Positions 30,363-41,384 of a stretch of DNA of 64,000 nt are shown here, piece by piece. Origin of the DNA: Mesostigma viride (Eukaryota > Streptophyta > Mesostigmatophyceae > Mesostigmatales > Mesostigmataceae). The notes beneath the pieces were generated by a model. The model saw only the letters and a program-made list of their open reading frames with translations. It was not told the DNA's origin and did no database searches. The number at the start of each line of letters is the position of its first letter. Position 1 is the stretch's first letter. The translations under genes and the position numbers were made by a program. Where the stretch lies: contig RPFO01000027.1 of NCBI GenBank assembly GCA_009746045.1, forward strand, positions 5,453,924 to 5,517,923. The letters are read 5' to 3'.

Positions 30363-32640
30363 ATTGAGGCCACAGCAACACCTCCCGCTCCTGACAATTA
30401 ACCGCTCGCTGGACGTCGTTATCGAAGCAATGATCCCGCCCTGCCGCCGACACCGCTCCCGACTCCAACAAAAGGTCGCGCACCACGGAAGCCGTTTCCA
30501 TGGAGGCCGAGGCTAAGTGGCTAACACAGCGCCTGCAACCCCACCGCCTGCACCATCTGCTTTAAACAAATATACAAGCCTCGGCACCCGCCTGCAACCG
30601 GCCGACCTTGCGCGGCATTTTTCACCATCTCGGTCGCCGACATGCAACAAATCCTCAAGTTCCGATACGACGCCGACGACATCATCCGCCATCCCAAGAC
30701 CGGCGCGGCTGTGACAGAAGACCCCTCTGAAGTCTGAGCGGCAGCACTGGGAGGACGACCAGCTCCGCACCGCCTGCCTCCTAACCTGCTGCCCGGAGCT
30801 TTGCAACCCGCTGGCGACCATCGCTGCCGCACCCGACGCCGTGGCCGATGCCGCCACCCCTGCCACCGCAGCCGACCCCGGTGTGGTGCTGCGGGGTATG
30901 CAGCATTCATGCACTCACCTCTGTGCAAGGCGAGCTGAAGTCCATGGCTGCTTCCTCTGCTGCAACCCAAGCCACCTTGCTGGAATTGAAGGCAGCCATG
31001 GCCACCTCCCCCCCCAAGCGGGCCGGGGCCGGTCACGTTCGCGGACGTACGTGACGGGCAAGAACTTGGATGCCATCGTAGCCCAGTCGGCTAAGACGGC
31101 AGCCACTGCAGTAGTGTCACACATTGTGGCACAGCTCAGACAACGCAATATAATCCTCAAGAACTTCGAGGTGGGCAAGTATGACTACACCGCACAAGCG
31201 CTTACCGAGGCCTTGCAGGTCCCAGCGTTCCAGTGGGGGTGCTGCAGCTGCGCCACTACGTGGGCCATTGAGTTGACAGGGCCATTCGCCTGCCAGGCCA
31301 GCTGGGCCTGGTTCTGGTCACCATGGCCACTGTGAACGACAAGAAACGGGCCATTGGAGCCCGTCGCCTGCTCAAGAACACCGACATTAGCATGGACGAG
31401 GACTACAACCCGGCCCAGCTGGCGGCGAGGAGCAAGCTTTGGAATCACGCGGCGGTCGTGAAGGTCAGGAATGGGTACATTACTAGAGGGGGGGAAGCGT
31501 GCGCAGATGCGTCTGAATTAAGCCGGATGGTCGCTTTGCTGCATTCTTTGACGTTGTTGAGATTAACACCACGGGTACAGAGTCTCGTGTTGAGTCTCGT
31601 AAGTAACAAGCATGCTGCCCCTGGTGGTTCCAGTAGGTAGACAACTTTTACTCGTCGGCTCGCGGCTTACAGCCTGGCTTCGGGGACAGCCTCTAAATAG
31701 TCCCACCCGTTCCACCCCCATGGCTCGACCCGGTCGAGTGATACACATGGTGGTGCCGTTATTTCAGGCTAAAACGACAGCTCTCAGAAGTCAGATTTGC
31801 AGTACACAACGCATGCTAGTAGATTATCTATGCCTCTGCGTTGCGCAATCATCCCCGAAATCCCAGAGCAGGCGGCAGGCTCGCATCCTTCGCCGGCAGG
31901 ACAAGCTCAACCATGCGATGAAAAGCACTATTCCATCCATCTCCCTCCCCTCCGCCGTTCCATCCCCATCCCCATCTTCCGCTGCATCCACCCCCATCTC
32001 CCCTCCTCGTTCTCCCCTGTTGGGCCAGCAGGCATCCTTGGCCCTCACAACTTTCAACGTACGTACGCACATTGCTAGCAGATAGCGACCATAGCTACCG
32101 GGTGGAGGAGCTTGTTGCCTTTTGCATTAAGCACATCGTGTGTCTATTCTAGGTGTGCAGGAGCACCGTCGCACGGCGCCTCCTGGCACGGTGCTCACTG
32201 ATCGCCTGGCAGGCGGTTGGCGTTTTTACTTTGCTGGCAGTGGGACACCAGGCCAAGGTGCATGGCATCAGTGGCCTTTAATTTGTGTTCGCCGCTGGCA
32301 GCTGCCATGGCCTCAGCACGCCTTTTAACCCCAAGCCTTATGGTGGCACATTTCACCTCAGTTGAGGGGCGGTCTAAGCACCACCTTACGGTTGGGGTGG
32401 GTTACGCACCCCATATAGTGGTCTACCCCAGTTGGAACACCAGAAGTTCCTCGAGGACTTGCATAGCCTTGAGGGGGCCACCCCAGCCCGCCACTTTTTG
32501 GTTATGCTGCTCGACGCCAACACCACGCTCCCCGTGGGCACTGCTGGCAGTCGCTTTGCGCCTGCCGGCACGGCTGCTATAAACGACAACACCTCCTTGT
32601 TTTCTGCCTTTTTGCGGCATAGCGGGATTAATTAATTAAT
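30363..32640 (+). mobile_element. LINE fragment: divergent ORF1 and start of APE-type endonuclease
   Basis: ORF1-like peptides: TGKNLDAIVAQSAKTAATAV, LRQRNIILKNFEVGKYDYTA, then LVTMATVNDKKRAIGARRLL, ISMDEDYNPAQLAARSKLWN and VKVRNGYITRG. The order (coiled coil, IILKNF strand, K-A-...-RRLL, D-E-D-x-N-P-x-Q) is that of LINE ORF1 RNA-binding regions. From about 32040 an endonuclease begins: LALTTFNVRTHIA, ILGVQEHRRTAPPGT, and later FLVMLLDANTTLPVGTAGSR, fitting the TFN, Q-E-H and D-x-N motifs of APE endonucleases. Many frameshifts. The 3' part is missing; a TTAATTAATTAATTAA run ends it at 32627-32642. Confidence 0.75.
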
Positions 32641-32861
32641 TAATAGACGCGTGACTGCGTCACAAGAAGAGCAGAAGTCCTCTGGGAGGGGAACATGGGA
32701 TGGAATGGATGATGTAAGCTATATAGGTCCTAGTTACAGGGTCGTGGGCACCACGGCCCGAATCGCTATGAATGCCATATACCCGGTCACACGCGGAGCC
32801 CGGCCCCACAGACTTGGGGGTGGTCTCCTTCATCACTACTTGCCATCTATCCTTGCGCCAC
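32641..32861 (-). mobile_element. 3' end of the LINE family seen at 54.5 kb
   Basis: From TAATAGACGCGTGACTGCGT, this minus-strand 3' terminus matches 54.53-54.74 kb almost base for base: GGGAACATGGGATGGAATGG, CCTAGTTACAGG, CTTCATCACTACTTGCCATC. Here the tail hairpin is CACGTGAC/GTCACGTG-like rather than the CAAC type, and one arm is degraded. Confidence 0.75.
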
Positions 32862-33602
32862 GAAGCTCCAGTCCTGAGCTGGAGGACCACCGCCAGGCCA
32901 ACCAACGGGAGGCCACCGACCGCGCTCGCCGCGAGTGCGGAGTGGTGCTGCGTCGTTTCCCCCAGAAGCCAGGTGAGACGTCAACCTCCCTTGCCGACGA
33001 GCTCCTGGACCAGCTCCTTACCCTCATGGGCCGTAGAACTGCGTGGGTGCCACCGCCTTCCCCACTCATGGGACAATGCGGCCCCCCCACCAGTCCTGCT
33101 CACCTTCCCCTCCCATGAGGACAAGCAGCGGTTCCACTCTCGTCGCAAGAGGTTGCACGACCTCACCTGGACGCTGGACGACGACCTGTCAGACCCCCGC
33201 TCAGCAGCAGCAGCGACGCGACCTGTGGCCGGAATACCTCCGCCACAAGCAGGACCCCCAGAAGCCCAAGGTGTACTGGAGGGGCGGGGACCTGATGATC
33301 AACCATGCACAAGATATGGACGCCCCCTGCGGGCTAGAATAGCTTGCATAATAGCCCTAGCTTGTATCCATTGGTAGTCACTGCCGCTATGGCAACCATG
33401 CTTAGAATGTTTGCCTAGCTGTGCCAACATACCTAGTCACGTGCACCGCTAACGCACGGTACACAACCAGCCATATAGCCTTAGCTTAGTCCTTGTTGCA
33501 GGTGCCCTTGAGGCACCTAGAGCAAGTGTTGCTTACATTCTACTCTTGCAGGAAGTAGCCCAGAATGTATTAAAAGCCATATGCCCCTTCTCAGGGATAT
33601 TA
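32862..33602 (+). mobile_element. ORF1 C-terminal fragment with 3' UTR, third subfamily
   Basis: Peptides in two frames: SWRTTARPTNGRPPTALAAS, PPPVLLTFPSHEDKQRFHSR, RKRLHDLTWTLDDDLSDP and LWPEYLRHKQDPQKPKVYWR, ending about 33340. They align with LLTF...DKISFLRRRKRL...DDDLT...VYWKGA of the better ORF1 copies. The 3' UTR follows, with CTAGAGCAAGTGTTGCTTAC and GCAGGAAGTAGCCCAGAATG, to a TTAATTAATTA tail at about 33600. Truncated at the 5' end and frameshifted. Confidence 0.7.
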
Positions 33603-33975
33603 ATTAATTAGGAACATAACTCCGTTGGGAGTATCTGTAGCACATAGCCCAGAGAAGGGGCATATGGCCTATAGTACATTCTAAGCTACTTCCTGCAAGG
33701 GTGGGAATGTAAACGACACTTGCTCTAGGTGCACCAGGGCACCTGCACCCTCATGATCTATCACGCTATGCCCAGCTAAGGGGGAGCATGTCATGTGGGG
33801 GAAGATCATCATAGCTATACAAAAGCTAGAGCGTGGCATCTCAGTAGAGAGCAGCTCTCTGCATGGGCACAGCATAACTAAATAAAACTAGGCATCATCT
33901 GGAGTGTGGCACATCGTAGGCACACATGTACATGGCTAAATAATGCGCGTGGCTCAGCTGGTATAGGGCCTGTAG
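33603..33975 (-). mobile_element. ORF1-element 3' UTR copy, minus strand
   Basis: It starts with the hairpin AACATAACTCCGTTGGGAGT and proceeds through the 3' UTR landmarks in reverse order to CCTGTAGAAGGG. It contains the uninterrupted target site (CATAACTAAATAAAACTAGG) of the 7.5-kb transposon. No coding part is left. Confidence 0.8.
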
Positions 33976-34007
33976 AAGGGATATGTGCTACATGTACTCC
34001 CAACGGA

Positions 34008-34049
<42 letters not shown>

Positions 34050-34150
34050 CAACATAACTCCGTTGGGAGTAAATGTAGCACATATCCCTGAGAAGGGGCA
34101 TATGGCTTTTAATACATTCTAGGCTACTTCATGCAAGGGTGGGAATGTAA
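33976..34150. mobile_element. Two retroelement 3' ends facing each other across an (ATT)n tail
   Basis: On the plus strand ATATGTGCTACATGTACTCC plus CAACGGAG ends in (ATT)n at 34010-34048. Immediately after it a minus-strand 3' end begins: CATAACTCCGTTGGGAGTAA. This minus copy is the host of the LINE at 34151-35552 and resumes at 35553. Confidence 0.75.
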
Positions 34151-35552
34151 TTTATTAATTAATTAATTAGACTCGTGCTCCCGTTGGGGAGTCACGGAGC
34201 ATTAACCCCGATGGATGGATGGATGGGTGCAACCAGTCCTACCGGTCTAAGCTATCTACATCGGCTACATACTACATCTATCTAACAGCATTCTAACTAC
34301 AACATCTATCTAGGCAGCCGCACGCTGCCCTAGGGGAGCTATCTGGCGTGCCTCCCAGGGGATTGCACACGCGGGCGCTTCCCCACTGGGGGGGGCTCGT
34401 TGTCCTCTATGACCTGGGCCCACTTGGCCTTGTCCATCATCTTCTTCCAAATCACAGCTAGAGAGGCCTACTAGGCCCCCCATGTCCTCTACTAGCTGTT
34501 CTTTGAAGGTGCGGGCCTTGCGGCGTCTAACGTCACTGGGCCCAGCCCACGTCAGGAGGTGCCGGCCAGGCTGGGCTGGTCGCAGTCCTGCGGGGGGGCC
34601 ACGTGAGGTGTCTACCTAGCTGGTTGGTGCGAGCTAGGTGCCCTGCTAGCTGCAGGCGTCGCTGCTTAATGGTGCTGGTGATATATGGCATGCCCTGGTA
34701 CAGGTCCTCATTGCGGACATGAGCAGCATATCCTACTCTGAAAATGGAACGCAGCATGCTGGTGACCGCGCCGTCCAGCTTGCGGGCCAGGTCGGCGGTG
34801 AGGGTCCACGTCTCGGCCCCATACGTGAGAACAGGAAGGACGAGGACCTTGAACAGGTCCTGTTTCTCGATCTTGCCCAGGGGCTTGCGCCACAGGGCCC
34901 GGTACTGGCGTAAAGCGTGCCTGGCAGGCGAGGGAGATGCGATGGTCCACATCAACCTCGCAGCTGGGGAGCAGGCTGCCCAGCAGCTTAACGCGGTCCC
35001 GATACAGGACTCGAGAGCCGTCTAGGAGATAGAGGGGCGGCGACCGTGAGTTGGTGAGCCCAACCGCCAGGGCCTCTGTCTTCTTGCTGACCTCAAGCCC
35101 CACTGCACGGGCCTCGAGAGCCAGGCAGTCAAGCCATGTCTGCACGTGCTCAGTGTCCTCGAAGAGTGTGGTGTCGTCTGCGTAGATGATGTCTGCCAGC
35201 CGAATCTCCGTGTCCGCACCGCCATGCCAGAATTTGTTAGCAACCTGCACTCCTGGTTCCCTGCCCACGATGCGGGCAAATCGCTTGCGCGCCTGAATCA
35301 TTACGTATTCGACAACAATAATGAACAGCTAGGTAGGGCGACAGCACGCAGCCCTGCCACACACCCTTCTGTAAAGGGCATGGGGGCGTGGTCCCGTAAG
35401 AAGTGCGCACCGAAGTGGTGGACCCTTCATACAGGTTGCGGATGACAGCAATCAGGGGGCGGGGGATCCGGAACAACTCGAGGATGTCCCAAAGCGCAGG
35501 CCAGAAAACCGAATCGAAGGCTTTGATGAAGTCCACCAGCACAAGGTGCAAA
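34151..35552 (-). mobile_element. 5'-truncated LINE (reverse transcriptase), 12-bp target-site duplication
   Basis: Flanked by GTGGGAATGTAA at 34139-34150 and 35553-35564, which splits the 3' UTR of an ORF1 element. From the right, the minus strand encodes VDFIKAFDSVFWPALWDILE, STTSVRTSYGTTPPCPLQKG and WQGCVLSPYL, then after a small indel GADTEIRLADIIYADDTTLF, EALAVGLTNS, TYGAETWTLTADLARKLDG and the RRLQLAGHLARTNQ end. The 3' UTR has (ATGG)n at 34210-34226, the hairpin GTGCTCCCGTTGGGGAGTCA and a TTAATTAATTAATTAG tail. Near-identical to the copies at 10.9-12.6 and 43.6-44.8 kb. Confidence 0.92.
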
Positions 35553-36000
35553 GTGGGAATGTAAGCTACCCTTGATCTAGGTGCACCAGGGGCACCTGCA
35601 CCCTCATGATCTTCACACTATGCCCAGCTAAGGGGGAGTATGTCATGTGGGGGAAGATCAGCATGCCGCATGGCTATACAAGAGCTAGGGCATGGCTTCT
35701 CAGCAGGGAGGGACTCCCTGCTTGGGCACTGCATAATTAAATAAAGCTAGGCATCATCTGGAGGGTGGCTCATCATAGGCACACATGTACATGACTAAAA
35801 AGGCTAGGCCTAAGCTGGTATAGTGCCTGTAGTAGGCGGGCATGTACAAGGCCACTGTCTAACTATTCTACACTACTGCTGTATTCCCCTAGGCTGGGGC
35901 TGGAGCTGCTGGGGCCGCGGTGGTCGAGGGGGTCGCTTGCCAGGGCTTGTGGCCGACGTAGATGGCCGCCCCCTTCCAGTACACCGGAGTTATGTTACTA
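35553..36000 (-). mobile_element. Remainder of the interrupted ORF1 element, with ORF1 C-terminus
   Basis: After the duplicated target the 3' UTR continues to about 35895. A minus-strand coding piece follows whose peptide, TGVYWKGAAIYVGHKPWQAT, is the ORF1 C-terminus. It is 5'-truncated at about 35983, where GAGTTATGTTACTAATTAAT begins. Confidence 0.8.
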
Positions 36001-36029
36001 ATTAATTAATTAATTAGTCCTTGTACAGC

Positions 36030-36288
36030 CATGCTACGTCCTGGCTATGCTCAGATCACTTGCCCACGCTCCTTGTTATGCCATGCTCACATGGGTCTTA
36101 TTGCACAGATTGCACAGATTGCCGGACCGTTTAGCGTGTCCGATTGCAGCTGTGGCATGCCTTTGGCATGAAGGAGAATGGGGGTCTCTGCCCTTTCTCC
36201 TGTTGTGCACACACAGGGATCAAAAGAACTTTGGTGCTCCGTACGTGACTCCCCAACGGGCGCACGAGTTTAATTAATTAATTAATTA
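36030..36288 (+). mobile_element. Short interspersed element copy, plus orientation
   Basis: It reads in sense direction: CTTGCCCACGCTCCTTG, ACATGGGTCTTATTGCAC, GCCGGACCGTTTAGCGTGTC and GCTGTGGCATGCC. Then AGGAGAATGGGGGTCTCTGC and the hairpin GTGACTCCCCAACGGGCGCA lead to a TTAATTAATTAATTAAT tail. It shares all landmarks with 49.5 and 62.9 kb. An inner repeat of GCACAGATT is present. Confidence 0.75.
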
Positions 36289-36800
36289 ATCCTTGCGAAC
36301 CATCATATTACAGACAAACCAGGAGGCTGCCCGGGTGTGAGTCCGTCACGTCTAGGGTAGCACATGTCCATGCCCAGTCTATCACGAAAAGTCCACGGGA
36401 TAGGGGGGGGGATAGCGGGATGGTTGCTGTCAGCTGCCACTTCTAACGTCCCTCACAGGACTTGGTCACTTTTCGGGGCCCTAACAACCGTCAGGCCTGT
36501 CTGGACTCTGGACTACGTGGTGGTACGGCAGCCCAGGTGCACTTCGGTTCTGGATACCTGAGTGTTCGACCCACCCACGGTGTGCTCTGACCACCGGTAC
36601 GTGGTGCGTGCGACCATTCAGCTCCGGTTCCACGCCACCAAGCGCTGCGCCCAAGTAGCCCGTCCTTACTGGTCTGCGCTACGCCCGGTCCGTGGGGATC
36701 CTGAGGATCGACTGGACGGACGCCGAGCACGACAGGCGGAACAGGTGCCGACAGTAAATTATAACAGGACTCTGTTGGGAGATCATGTAGCACTAGTTCT
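36289..36800 (+). mobile_element. LINE endonuclease C-terminal fragment
   Basis: Peptides WSLFGALTTVRPVWTLDYVV, VRQPRCTSVLDT and PPTVCSDHRYVVRATIQLRF contain the D-Y and S-D-H-R motifs that close an APE-type endonuclease. It breaks off at about 36765 into a hairpin piece (ACTCTGTTGGGAGATCATGT). At its left end (36296-36400) is a minus-strand 3' end shared with 54.75 kb. Confidence 0.65.
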
Positions 36801-37018
36801 TATCCGTGATGCTACTAGGCTAACTCAGGGTACAAGTCATCCATCTCCAAGTGTAGGACAAAGGCACATGAATATTGATCAGCTCAGCACTTGAGCCCAG
36901 TCCATCTAGCTTATCAAAGCTATCAAATTCCCAGTCCATATTAAATAAATCCAACAAGAAACAAATCAGCCTGGGATACAATGTGGGCAGGTGGATATAG
37001 TACCCATAACACCCCTCA

Positions 37019-40000
37019 TCACCCTTCCTCGATGAAGAATCGCGCGCATGGCTCAGGGAAGCGGTACCCGAAGCACACATAGTCCTGCACGTACGTGCGG
37101 CAGAACTGGAGCAGCAGCTGTGGGTGATGGTACAAGAACTGCTCAAACACGGCAGTCGTGGGCATGAACACGTCCTTCTTCTCCCCCAGGTTCATGTGCT
37201 GGAAGCCGAGACTTGACCGGACGGTCCGGTTCACCCCCAGCTTGTCCATGAGAGCGTCGAGGTCCTCCTTGAAGCTCTCCCCCCGGATCAGCCGGTGCAC
37301 TCGCATCTGCTCGCCGTCACCCTCCGCGTCGGCGACCATCCGTGTGGTCAGAAAGCTAGCCTCAGGCCGCGCGTGGTACCCTGCCAGGGGGAACAGGTCG
37401 TCGTACAGGCCGCACTCGGCATGCGAGATGTAGCGCGCGAAGAGGCCCAGGATCTCCCGCGTCTTAGCACGGTACTTCTTCTGGAGGAGCAGCGTGGCAG
37501 CAGCACGGGAGCAGTGGCACGCGGCCATCGTCGAGAAGAGGTCCGGCCAGAACACGTCGCGCGTGTATGCTTCTCGGAACGCGGAGATGAAGCGACCCAT
37601 TGGCTCCCGCGACATGCCCACGTGGATGTACGTGAGGTCGGGCCCTAGGGAGGTCACGCGCGGCGCCCCCCCCTGGGCGATGCAGTGGGGGACCGTGACG
37701 TTGACCAGAGCCTCGTTGCGGTCGACGTAGCTCGCGTTGCGGAAGTTGTCGAGGACGAAGTTGGTGAGCGAGTTGCTGCCGGCCTTCCAGACAAGGTTCA
37801 TGATGAAGTGGTAGTCGTGCTCGATTAGGTACCTGCCAGGGAGGTTGGGGAAGGATGGGGAATTCGCAGGAGCAGAGGGAAGGTGGGGGTTAGAGGGGTG
37901 GTTTCAGACTTTAAGTTGGGGAGGGGGGGGGGGGGGGGGGGGGGATAGGGGGGGGGGGGGGGCGGGCGGCAGTGGCCTCTTTGCGGGCAATAATGGGTGG
38001 GCAGGATATTGACTAAAAGATTCTGGGTTTAGAAGATTGGTAGTACTTTGAAGATTGGTAGGTAAGTGGCTGTGCATGGCTGGGGGTAAACAATGGTTTG
38101 GGGTGCCAAACCGGGGCGGGACGGGGGGACGGGTGGACAGGGGGGGGCCGGGATAACTTTAGATATGGAAGGGAGGAGGAAATGGGGCAGGAACAAACAA
38201 GAGGAGACGGTGCCGCAATGGGATCTAATGCGTTTACGTGCATGGGGGAATGTAAACGAGCTAATCCTTAGTCGAATTCTAAAGGGGGTTGGATTAGGAA
38301 AAGGTGGTTGAAATCTTAACTCAGACTCGCCTCCCGAACCCTCTTCCCCCTGGCCCAGCCCCGCCGGCCCCCTGCCCCAGCCCTATCTGCTATCCCACAC
38401 ACACCACAGCGGTCCCAGACCACAAACCGTATAGAGCCCTCACAGCCTTTCCTTATTGAGGGCTCACAGCCTTTCCTTATAGAGCGCTCACAGCCTTTCC
38501 TTATAGAGCGCTCACAGCCTTTCCTTATAGAGCGCTCACAGCCTTTCCTTATAGAGCGCTCACAGCCTTTCCTGATAGAGCGCTCACAGCCTTTCCTGAT
38601 AGAGCGCTCACAGCCTTCCCTTGTAGAGCGCTCACAGCCTTTCCTTATAGAGCGCTCACAGCCTTTCCTGATAGAGCGCTCACATTTGCAGCCCAACAAT
38701 TGCATGCCAGCTGTCGCTAGCACCGATTTCACCCCTAGTACCCACCTGTTGGCAGAAGTGACGTGATTCGCTACTACCCGCCCATGGGCAGAGCAGATGT
38801 CAGTACTAGCCCCTACCCACCAGCTTGCAGACAAGGCGCGTCTACACAGGAACAAGCAAGCCGCATCTACTCAAGCGCGGGCGCTGGCAGCATCAGGTGT
38901 TCATTAGGGTCATCGATGTTCATATGAATACCTAGACAATTAGGTTCCTCTATGTTGAGAACGCCACAAAAAGCTTGGGATGTGTGGGTGAATGAGGGGG
39001 TATTAGCGGGTATGAGAAGGTATGAGGAGGTATGAGGCGGTATGAGGCGGTATGGGGGGGGCATGAGGGGGTATGAGGCGGTATGAGGTATGAGGCGGTA
39101 TGAGGGAGGCATGAGGGGGTATGAGGGGGTATGAGGTATGAGGAGGTATGAGGAGGTGTGAGGAGGTGTGAGGAGGTATGAGGGGATGTGAGGCTGAATG
39201 AGGAGGTATGAGGAGGTATGAGGGGGTGTGAGGCGCTATGAGGGGGTTTGAGGGGGTGTGAGGGGGTATGAGGGGGTATGAGGGGGTGTGAGGCGGTATG
39301 AGGGGCTATGAGAGGGCATGAGGAGGAAATGGGGGACACAGGTGGGAGGGAAGAGGGGGTGTGGGGCACGGGAGAAGACATGAATGACAAAGACATTCCC
39401 AGCTTCGTGCATCCATCCCTAACCTAATGAAAAGGAACACATGTCTGCTACCTACAACGACAGGCAGTGACTTGTATTTTGAGTCTGAACACAAGGACTG
39501 GTGGCATTGCTGCGACACAACTTGGCCCGTTTGGGCGTCATGAGATGCTGTGATGATAGATGGGAGCCAACACGAAACAGGCTGTGACATGCTGCTGGCA
39601 AAGATCTGAAAATGAACAACGGGTTTCTCACGCTCACGCTAGGTGACCATGAGGATGCGCGAGCCGATGGTGGAATCCTGGCATGCGCATGTGGCGAACG
39701 TACGAGTGACACGAGGTTTGGCAGTGTGACTTCAAAATGACGGCCTTGGCATCCTCGTACAATGTCGCGCAGCGAGCCGGCTTGGGCCACATCGCATCCG
39801 TGTAGACCCATATTCTATTCTTAGCTAGTTCCGCATTGTACTTGGCTTCGGGCATTGCCTGCATGCCACCATCCGCCGCGCGTTGCATCCAACGCGCCAG
39901 CCGTCGGTTCCTGGACTCCAGCTCCTCCGCAGGCACGTACTCTCCCGGAGGGCATTCTGCGCCAAACTTGGGATTCAGGTCCTGGAGATTCTCGGGCACC

Positions 40001-40074
40001 CAGCCACCAGCGGCCACATTCAGTATCGCCAGGAGCAGGAAAAAAGAGGGCACGACGGGACGCGCAAACGCCAT
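37019..40074 (-). CDS. Carbohydrate sulfotransferase, two exons, 416 aa
   Basis: Exons are 40074-39638 and 37832-37019; the intron has donor GTGAGC and acceptor CTGGCAG, and phases agree (GC|G). Exon 1 has a signal peptide (VVPSFFLLLAILNVAAGG) and a cysteine-containing region, CATLYEDAK...CQTSCHSYV. Exon 2 starts YLIEHDYHFIMNLVWKAGSN; KAGSNSLTNFV takes the place of the 5'-phosphosulfate loop. SREPMGRFISAFREAY follows, matching the 3'-phosphate motif (R-x-P-x-x-R-x-x-S-A-F/Y). The C-terminus has EQFLYH...FCRTYVQDYVCFGYRFPEP. These motifs fit the sulfotransferase family of chondroitin/HNK-1 type enzymes, which use PAPS in the Golgi. The acceptor sugar is unknown. It is divergent from the glycosyltransferase at 41385, with 1.3 kb between starts. 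The donor has a second GTGAGA 6 bp on, so that junction is the least certain. Confidence 0.8.
37919..37963. repeat. Poly(G) tract in sulfotransferase intron
   Basis: Two runs of G (about 23 and 14) separated by GATA, then GCGGGCGG. The tract could form G-quadruplexes on the plus strand; it lies just inside the intron near the acceptor of exon 2. Confidence 0.9.
38432..38690. repeat. 24-bp minisatellite in sulfotransferase intron
   Basis: About ten units of AGAGCGCTCACAGCCTTTCC plus TTAT or TGAT. The units are nearly identical and contain the palindrome AGCGCT. The minus-strand frame GCERSIRK through it is an artefact. Confidence 0.95.
38990..39330. repeat. ATGAGG(A/C/G)GGT short tandem repeat in sulfotransferase intron
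   Basis: Roughly 35 units of 9-10 bp with core TATGAGGNGG or TGTGAGGNGG. A purine-rich plus strand. No coding role. Confidence 0.9.
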
Positions 40075-41384
40075 TTCGTAGCTACATTTTGCAGGTTGTG
40101 AACCCTAACAGGATGAAATCCCCCGCTGCCTCCATACAGCAACCACATCCGCAGTCAGTATTTGAGTAGGCGGTCGATGGAGTATGATGTCGACTACTCA
40201 TGTCAACAGCACTAATGCCTCTGAAACGTAGGTATGTGCAATGCTCGGGAAAATGCAAGGAAGAAGGTGAAAATGCCGTGTAAATGGCACCAGTGAGACA
40301 TGACGCAGAACGGCTTATCCCGCAAGCTCAACTGGCCAAATATTGTTGGGAAATACGACATGAATGCCTTCGAAAGCTCGAACTAGTAGATGGGAACCTT
40401 CAGAAGTAGACGCCTCCCGAAAGGCAGCCGTTAGTGCTGGCTTCTTCATAAACACACCCGGGCGGACTTGAGGTATAAAGACTTTTACATTAAGGCCTTA
40501 TAGCCACCAGCCACCTGGCCAGATCCTCAGGCTGGACAGAATCTCAAGATCTGGTCAACGTATCAATTATGTTCAGTCTACTTACACGGTCAGCCTACTT
40601 ATACGGTAGACTCTGCTGCCTCTGTGCGCAGTGCGGCGTGAGCTTCAACTAACTAACGGTCATTGGCTCATTGCGTGGGTGATCCCGGATCCGCTCTGGC
40701 AAATAGTTAGCGTACTTTGCACATTTGGCGTCATTCCGCTAATAATTATAATCGAAACACTGGACTTGCACCGTGCACGCGGGTTAACTGGCTGCTCGGA
40801 CTGCCATTTTGGCTGGGCGGAGCCACACGGGTGACACTGGTGATCGTGGCTTGGTGCTTCATGAGGAGACACGCGCGTTGGATTGATAGAAAATGATATT
40901 ACTTGCCCACTAGTTGCCCAAAATTTGTGTGGGCAAGATTAGAGATACGTGAGGACATATTTGTTGACTGTGTCAGCAAAGAGCGCCTGAGTGTCATCAG
41001 TTCAATTAGCATTGGGAAGGTTCGTTGTAACCTTCTATGGCCAATTAAACGCAAGGATTTCTGAAGTCCGGCCGCTTCGCCTCTCTGCGCTTCCCTACGC
41101 AGCCCACTTGCCTCCGCGGTGTCTCCCTTCCGCCCACGTGACCTTCCCACACCAAACTACTGCTCACCTTGCCTTATGTACACCATCCATGTCTATTTAC
41201 GTTTCTGTGCAGCCGCTAACAACCCATCAAAATCGGAAGGGAAAGCGTCAGTTCATTGTAGCCAACCGACAAAACCCAGCACGTACGGCATGCACAAATT
41301 TTGCAAGCTCCGGCGGTCGGCGGAGTAGTTCCTGACGTTGATTAGGATGGCAATATATCAAACGCCAACTACGACCGCCAAAGA
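40075..41384. other. Intergenic region between divergent sulfotransferase and glycosyltransferase genes
   Basis: It should contain both promoters. Around 40555-40600 GTCA(G/A)CCTACTTA.ACGGT and CAGTCTACTTACACGGT repeat at 20-bp spacing. CTCTGCTGCCTCTGTGCGCA near 40611 resembles the end of the foldback element at 14.85 kb. No gene seen. Confidence 0.4.

Noticed and set aside
38316-39396. Repeat proteins GCERSIRK and SYRLIPPHT on the minus strand
   Set aside because: Both are minisatellites inside the intron of the two-exon sulfotransferase gene.
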